Part shown: positions 59,118-64,000 of the stretch, piece after piece
How positions within the stretch are numbered: the first letter of the stretch is position 1
How the letters are laid out: each line of letters begins with the position of its first letter
NCBI GenBank assembly: GCA_947503035.1
Contig: CANNCD010000002.1
Coordinates: 248,001 to 312,000, forward strand
DNA from: an uncultured Halocynthiibacter sp.
Lineage (GTDB): Bacteria > Pseudomonadota > Alphaproteobacteria > Rhodobacterales > Rhodobacteraceae
DNA length: 64,000 nt
Direction: 5' to 3'
Translations under genes and position numbers: made by a program
The notes under the pieces: generated by a model
Told to the model about the DNA's origin: nothing
The model's database searches: none
The model's input: the letters and a program-made list of their open reading frames with translations, nothing else

Positions 59118-59930
59118 AGAAAATAAAGACCTCCAAACCACGAACAAAGGCCCAATCGGCCGGTTCCTCGCCTTGCCAACAGATTCGGTACCAAAGACGG
59201 TTTTCGTCGCGGTGACCCTATGTCTTGTGGCATCCATGATTGTATCGGCGGCGGCGGTTTCGCTTCGTCCCTTGCAAGAAGTAAACAAGCTTAAGGACAA
59301 GCAGATCAACATTCTGCAGGTCGCGGGTATCTATGACCCAGAGGCCGACGTGATCGAATCCTTTGCGGCGTTTGAACCACGTGTTCTTGAACTGGCGACA
59401 GGCGAATTCACGGATGAATTCGACGCAGCCACGTTTGATGACCGCGCCGCAGCGAATGATCCGGCGACATCTGTTGCATTGGATGATGACCCAGCGGGCA
59501 TCGTACGTCAGGGTAATTACGCGACTGTGTATTTGCTTCGGGACGACGCCGGTGAGATCGACAAGCTGATCCTACCGCTTCACGGTTACGGTCTGTGGTC
59601 GACCCTTTACGGCTTTATCGCCCTCGAGGAAAACGGCAACGACATCTTTGGTCTTCAGTTCTATGAGCACGCCGAGACCCCTGGTCTGGGTGCCGAGGTG
59701 GACAACCCACGTTGGAAATCGCTTTGGAGCGGCAAACGTTTGTCTGACGACGACGGCACGTTGCAAATCCGCGTTTCTAAAACGGCTCCAGCTGCCGGTG
59801 CAGACTTTCACATTGACGCGCTTGCGGGCGCGACGCTTACCAGCAACGGCGTAGACAATCTCGTTCGGTTCTGGATGGGCGAGGCCGGCTTTGGTCCGTT
59901 CCTTACCAACCTTAAGGCAGGAGACATCTA

Positions 59931-59931
<1 letters not shown>
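59110..59931 (+). CDS. nqrC: Na+-NQR subunit C
   Basis: Subunit of 273 residues with one N-terminal membrane helix (about 30-52) and a periplasmic FMN-binding domain. The covalent FMN threonine is Thr242 in [14 protein letters not shown]; the usual SGAT is AGAT here. [21 protein letters not shown] is also typical. TAATG overlap with nqrD shows coupling. Confidence 0.95.
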
Positions 59932-60583
<652 letters not shown>

Positions 60584-60584
<1 letters not shown>

Positions 60585-61192
60585 TGGAAGGCTTGCTCTC
60601 TCTTGCCGTAAAGGCAATCTTCGTCGAGAACTTGGCGCTGTCCTTCTTCTTGGGCATGTGTACGTTCATCGCCGTATCCAAAAAGATCTCAACTGCGATC
60701 GGGCTTGGTATTTCGGTTATGGTTGTGCAGGCGATTACGGTTCCTGCGAATAACCTGATCCTGACCTATCTCTTGGCGCCTGGTGCGCTGTCTTGGGCGG
60801 GTTTCGACAACGTTGACCTGACCTTCCTTGGTTTGATCTCCTATATCGGTGTTATCGCCGCGTTGGTGCAAATCCTTGAGATGGTTTTGGATAAATACTT
60901 CCCGCCGCTTTACAACGCGCTTGGTGTTTTCCTTCCGTTGATCACGGTGAACTGTGCGATCCTTGGTGGGTCGTTGTTCATGGTGGAGCGCAGCTACAAC
61001 TTTGCGGAATCCGTGACCTACGGTATCTCGTCTGGTTTCGGCTGGGCCCTTGCGATTACCGCGATGGCTGGCGTGCGCGAAAAGCTCAAGTATTCCGACA
61101 TTCCTGATGGCCTTCAGGGTCTTGGGATCACGTTCATCACCGCCGGCCTTATGGCTATGGCCTTCATGTCGTTCTCCGGCGTGAAACTTTAA
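60584..61192 (+). CDS. nqrE: Na+-NQR subunit E
   Basis: Membrane subunit of 202 residues, six helices, that pairs with NqrD as an inverted relative. The conserved cysteine loops are [15 protein letters not shown]-like [15 protein letters not shown] and [14 protein letters not shown]. It ends 13 bases before the TTG of nqrF. An AGGAG ribosome site lies in the gap. Confidence 0.95.
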
Positions 61193-61205
61193 TAGGAGCG
61201 AACTC

Positions 61206-62429
61206 TTGGAAACCTTTGGTCTCGGTATCATCCTATTTACAGCCATCGTTGTGGCGCTTGTTACCATCATTTTGGCAGCACGCAGCAAGCTGGTCTCAAG
61301 CGGTGACGTCAACATCACCATCAACGGCGAAAAGACCATCTCGGTCCCTGCCGGTGGTAAGCTGTTGCAGACACTTGCTGAACAAAAACTCTTCGTTCCC
61401 TCCGCATGCGGCGGGGGCGGTACATGTGCGCAATGCCGTGTGAAAATCCACTCTGGTGGTGGTTCTATTCTTCCAACAGAAGAAGGCCACATCACCAAGC
61501 GCGAGGCGTCTTGCGGCGACCGTCTATCCTGTCAGGTTGCGGTCAAACAAGACATGGAAATCGAAGTCCCAGAAGAGGTCTTCGGTGTTCAGAAATGGGA
61601 ATGTACGGTTCGTTCCAACGAAAACGTTGCGACCTTTATTAAGGCGCTTGTTCTGGACCTTCCAGAAGGCGAAGACGTGAACTTCCGTGCGGGTGGCTAC
61701 ATCCAAATCGAAGCCCCAGCCCATGCGTTGAAGTACACTGAATTTGACATCGAAGAAGAGTACCGCGGTGATTGGGATCGCTTTAATCTGTGGCAGTATG
61801 AATCCAAAGTGGATGAGCCAGTAGAGCGCGCCTATTCCATGGCGAACTATCCAGACGAAAAAGGCATGATCATGCTGAACGTTCGTGTGGCATCTCCTCC
61901 TCCCGGTTCTGAGGGTATCCCTGCGGGTAAGATGTCGTCGTACATCTTTAACCTTAAGCCTGGTGATAAGGTCACGATCTCTGGTCCATATGGTGAATTC
62001 TTTGCACGCGAGACCGAAAAAGAGATGGTCTTTATCGGTGGTGGTGCGGGTATGGCGCCAATGCGGTCGCACATCTTTGACCAACTCAAACGTCTCGAAA
62101 ACCGTGATCGCAAGATCTCATTCTGGTACGGTGCGCGTTCAAAACGCGAGATGTTCTTTGTTGAGGACTTCGACCAACTGGCCGAGCAGTTCGACAACTT
62201 TGAATGGCACGTCGCGCTATCTGACGCGATGCCCGAGGACGACTGGAAGGGCTATACCGGCTTTATTCACAACGTCCTTCTCGAAGAGTATCTGCAAAAT
62301 CACCCTGCACCTGAGGATTGCGAATTCTATATGTGTGGTCCGCCCATCATGAACCAATCGGTCACGAATATGTTGATCGACTTGGGCGTAGATCCAGAAG
62401 ACATCATGCTTGATGACTTTGGTGGCTAA
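61206..62429 (+). CDS. nqrF: Na+-NQR subunit F (NADH dehydrogenase)
   Basis: The NADH-oxidising subunit, 407 residues. An N-terminal membrane anchor (about 4-25) precedes a 2Fe-2S ferredoxin domain with Cys68, Cys74, Cys77 and Cys109, in the C-x5-C-x2-C-x31-C order. The FAD/NADH domain follows: [28 protein letters not shown] and [10 protein letters not shown]. The start is TTG at 61206 with AGGAG before it. A terminator follows the stop. Confidence 0.97.
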   Translation: METFGLGIILFTAIVVALVTIILAARSKLVSSGDVNITINGEKTISVPAGGKLLQTLAEQKLFVPSACGGGGTCAQCRVKIHSGGGSILPTEEGHITKREASCGDRLSCQVAVKQDMEIEVPEEVFGVQKWECTVRSNENVATFIKALVLDLPEGEDVNFRAGGYIQIEAPAHALKYTEFDIEEEYRGDWDRFNLWQYESKVDEPVERAYSMANYPDEKGMIMLNVRVASPPPGSEGIPAGKMSSYIFNLKPGDKVTISGPYGEFFARETEKEMVFIGGGAGMAPMRSHIFDQLKRLENRDRKISFWYGARSKREMFFVEDFDQLAEQFDNFEWHVALSDAMPEDDWKGYTGFIHNVLLEEYLQNHPAPEDCEFYMCGPPIMNQSVTNMLIDLGVDPEDIMLDDFGG

Positions 62430-62432
62430 TTG

Positions 62433-62462
62433 AAATGGCGGGGCATGTCCCCGCCATTTTTG
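62433..62462 (+). terminator. Terminator of the nqr operon
   Basis: An 11-base-pair stem (62433-62443 with 62449-62459) with a five-base loop followed by a T run closes nqrABCDEF. Confidence 0.92.
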
Positions 62463-62543
62463 TATCTAACGCGTGCCGAAGATGTCGCCCACGCGAAGCG
62501 CTGGGGCGGGTGTAGAGTGCGTTTACCGAAATCTGTGTGTGGA

Positions 62544-62620
62544 TGGTGACCCCGACTGGATTCGAACCAGTAACCTGCCCCTTAGGAGGGGGCTGCTCTA
62601 TCCAGTTGAGCCACGGGGCC
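62544..62620 (-). tRNA. tRNA-Arg (anticodon CCT)
   Basis: A full cloverleaf on the minus strand: acceptor GGCCCCG with CGGGGTC (one G-T), D arm GCTC/GAGC, anticodon stem GCCCC/GGGGC with loop CTCCTAA, and T arm ACTGG-TTCGAAT-CCAGT. The anticodon CCT reads AGG. The terminal CCA appears to be encoded (62544-62546). No direct repeat or integrase marks it as an attachment site. Confidence 0.95.
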
Positions 62621-62765
62621 ATAGGCACATTTTGCCGTAAATTCCGGTACGTACAACCTGAAATGATGTTGGGATAACAGGTTGGGGGAGTGAATTTGGC
62701 CCACCACTCCCCCTTCGTTCAGATCCGTCTCGAGATAGAGAGCTTGCAGGACGTATATGAACGAC

Positions 62766-62779
62766 TGTTAGCGTTAACA
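62766..62779. promoter_or_regulatory. LacI/GntR-type operator upstream of the lacI-family gene
   Basis: TGTTAGCGTTAACA is a near-perfect palindrome that resembles the LacI-family sugar-operator core TGTTAGCGCTAACA. It lies 80 bases before the regulator start and suits autoregulation, though no binding data exist. Confidence 0.6.
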
Positions 62780-62859
62780 TACCCAATTATGGGGTCTTGG
62801 ACAAGGGAAAAATTATAGGTTAGAGATGTCTTAGAAAATCTTCACAAAGGTAGTGCGCT

Positions 62860-63888
62860 TTGACCAAACCAGCCCCCCCTGCGAATCGTCGTCCACTTAC
62901 CCTTCGTGATGTGTCCGAAGCCTGTGGAGTGAGCGAGATGACGGTGTCTCGTGTCTTGCGCAATCGGGGGGATGTCTCGGCCGCGACACGTGAAAAGGTA
63001 CGGGAGGCGGCGAAACGTTTGGGCTATGTTCCGAACAAGATCGCAGGCGCATTGGCCAGCCAACGTGTGAACCTCGTGGCCGTGATCATCCCGTCGATGT
63101 CGAACATGGTATTCCCAGAGGTGATGACCGGAATTTCCGAAGTTCTCGACGAAACGGACCTTCAACCGGTTGTGGGGATCACCAACTACTCCCCTGAAAA
63201 AGAAGAAGAAGTTCTCTATGAGATGCTGTCATGGCGTCCGTCGGGCGTGATCATTGCGGGTATTGAACATTCGGACGCGGCACGGGCGATGTTGGCCAAT
63301 TCGGGTATTCCTGTGGTCGAAATCATGGATGTCGATGGCACACCCGTGGATGCAATGGTGGGGATTTCGCACCGCCGCGCTGGCCGCAAAATGGCGTCGG
63401 CGATTGTGAAGGCCGGCTATAAACGCATCGCATTCCTTGGCACCAAGATGCCGTTGGACCACCGAGCGCGCAAACGGTTCGAAGGCTTTACCGCCGAGCT
63501 TGCCAAATCTGGCCTCGAGATCGCGGATCAGGAATTCTATGACGGCGGCTCAGCTCTGAAAAAGGGTCGCGAGATGACTCAGGCGATTCTTGAACGTACG
63601 CCTGATCTCGACTTTTTGTATTTCTCAAACGATATGATTGGCGCCGGTGGGTTGCTCTATCTTCTTGAAAAAGGCGTCAATGTTCCTGGTGAAATCGGGC
63701 TTGCGGGTTTCAATGGGGTTGAGTTGTTGCAGGGTCTGCCGCGTCAACTGGCGACCATGAACTCTGGGCGTGATGAAATTGGGCACCGCGCGGCCGAGAT
63801 CATCGTTGCGCGTGTGAATGGCGAAGAGATCGATCAGATTGTTGAGCTGTCGCCAAAGCTGGCCTTTGGCGACACTCTGAAACGCTAG
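62860..63888 (+). CDS. LacI/GntR-type transcriptional regulator
   Basis: LacI-family repressor of 342 residues. The N-terminal helix-turn-helix and hinge read LTLRDVSEACGVSEMTVSRVLRNRGDVS and GYVPNKIAGALASQRVNLVAVIIPS. A periplasmic-binding-like core fills about 70-340 (GTKMPLDHRARKRFEGF, FYFSNDMIGAGGLLYLLE-like YFSNDMIGAG). It is nearest the gluconate-type GntR members. No sugar gene lies in the window beside it, so the ligand is not shown. TTG at 62860 is the start, with AAAGG upstream. Confidence 0.88.
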   Translation: MTKPAPPANRRPLTLRDVSEACGVSEMTVSRVLRNRGDVSAATREKVREAAKRLGYVPNKIAGALASQRVNLVAVIIPSMSNMVFPEVMTGISEVLDETDLQPVVGITNYSPEKEEEVLYEMLSWRPSGVIIAGIEHSDAARAMLANSGIPVVEIMDVDGTPVDAMVGISHRRAGRKMASAIVKAGYKRIAFLGTKMPLDHRARKRFEGFTAELAKSGLEIADQEFYDGGSALKKGREMTQAILERTPDLDFLYFSNDMIGAGGLLYLLEKGVNVPGEIGLAGFNGVELLQGLPRQLATMNSGRDEIGHRAAEIIVARVNGEEIDQIVELSPKLAFGDTLKR

Positions 63889-64000
63889 TTACGTGTTGAA
63901 CACGCGGCTGGGGTGCAATTCTCCGGTCTTGTAAACGCCGACTGCGACCGCTTTGCCGTCCAGTGACGCCCAGCATTCATCGCCGTATTCCACGTTTGAT
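63889..64000 (-). CDS. truB: tRNA pseudouridine synthase B, C-terminal end (partial)
   Basis: The last 37 codons of a minus-strand gene running off the window edge. The visible end ([20 protein letters not shown], then [13 protein letters not shown]) matches the C-terminal TruB domain of alphaproteobacteria, in which the LDG-PVA and H/L-PxRVF signatures close the protein. TruB makes pseudouridine-55 in tRNA T-loops. With only this fragment I rely on those two motifs. Confidence 0.72.
   Translation of the reverse strand, partial: SNVEYGDECWASLDGKAVAVGVYKTGELHPSRVFNT

Noticed and set aside
62544-62620. tRNA-Arg as an integration site of a mobile element
   Set aside because: No integrase, direct repeat or phage gene on either side; neighbours are nqrF and a lacI-family gene.

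Overview
The window is a gene-dense stretch of chromosome from an alphaproteobacterium, most likely a marine member of the Rhodobacterales (Roseobacter group). The grounds are indirect: a CcrM-type GANTC methyltransferase, an alphaproteobacterial imuA-imuB-dnaE2 cassette with a GTTC-N7-GTTC type LexA box, small lineage proteins (DUF4170, DUF3576, DUF5665, DUF2125, DUF1643), and the protein sequences themselves. There is no insertion sequence, prophage, integrase or CRISPR array, and no gene-free gap above about 300 bases. Genus and species cannot be fixed from the window.

Layout. 1-1963: zinc uptake (znuB partial, znuC, zur) on the minus strand behind a Zur-box-like palindrome. 2061-3916: DUF1643, DUF5665 and an RTX-repeat protein. 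4058-6628: rpsO and pnp with a structured leader between them. 6703-11817: stress and metabolic genes (1-Cys peroxiredoxin, aldehyde dehydrogenase, RluA, GFA protein, free-Met-sulfoxide reductase, an anti-sigma antagonist/kinase pair, HspQ). 11901-18213: AEC transporter, lytic transglycosylase-like lipoprotein, lolA, ftsK, aminotransferase. 18333-26814: amidase, ubiH-like, the xthA-thioredoxin-LON-Trm112 run, an OmpR-type regulator, ribA with an L,D-transpeptidase, and YggS. 27044-28111: a highly expressed-looking porin.

28261-32926 is a DUF3576-leuS-lptE-holA operon. 32907-35424 holds a flavoprotein, a short crotonase and an SDR. 35544-41840 carries a DUF2125 protein and the pmbA-bisphosphatase-DUF4170-waaA-lpxK run (lipid A/Kdo). 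41837-45317 has dsbA and dciA divergent from mutY and alkB. 46109-47949 is ccrM and rnhB. 47988-49555 carries three poorly characterised genes, including a membrane-anchored winged-helix protein. 49597-54837 is the SOS mutagenesis cassette.

55074-62429 is a complete Na+-translocating NADH:quinone reductase locus: nqrABCDEF, with apbE (flavin transferase) and nqrM (maturation factor) transcribed divergently. It is followed by tRNA-Arg(CCT), a LacI/GntR-type regulator with a LacI-type palindrome upstream, and the 3' end of truB.

Two themes stand out: envelope biogenesis (LolA, LptE, WaaA, LpxK, porin, DsbA, L,D-transpeptidase, FtsK) and DNA maintenance (PNPase, XthA, HolA, DciA, MutY, CcrM, ImuAB-DnaE2). 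I see no clearly new multi-gene system. The most notable points are a perfect LexA box inside the 3' end of imuA just ahead of imuB, the membrane-anchored winged-helix protein with its two unknown neighbours, a waaA product with Asp where the family has its catalytic Glu, and an unexported-looking L,D-transpeptidase coupled to ribA.
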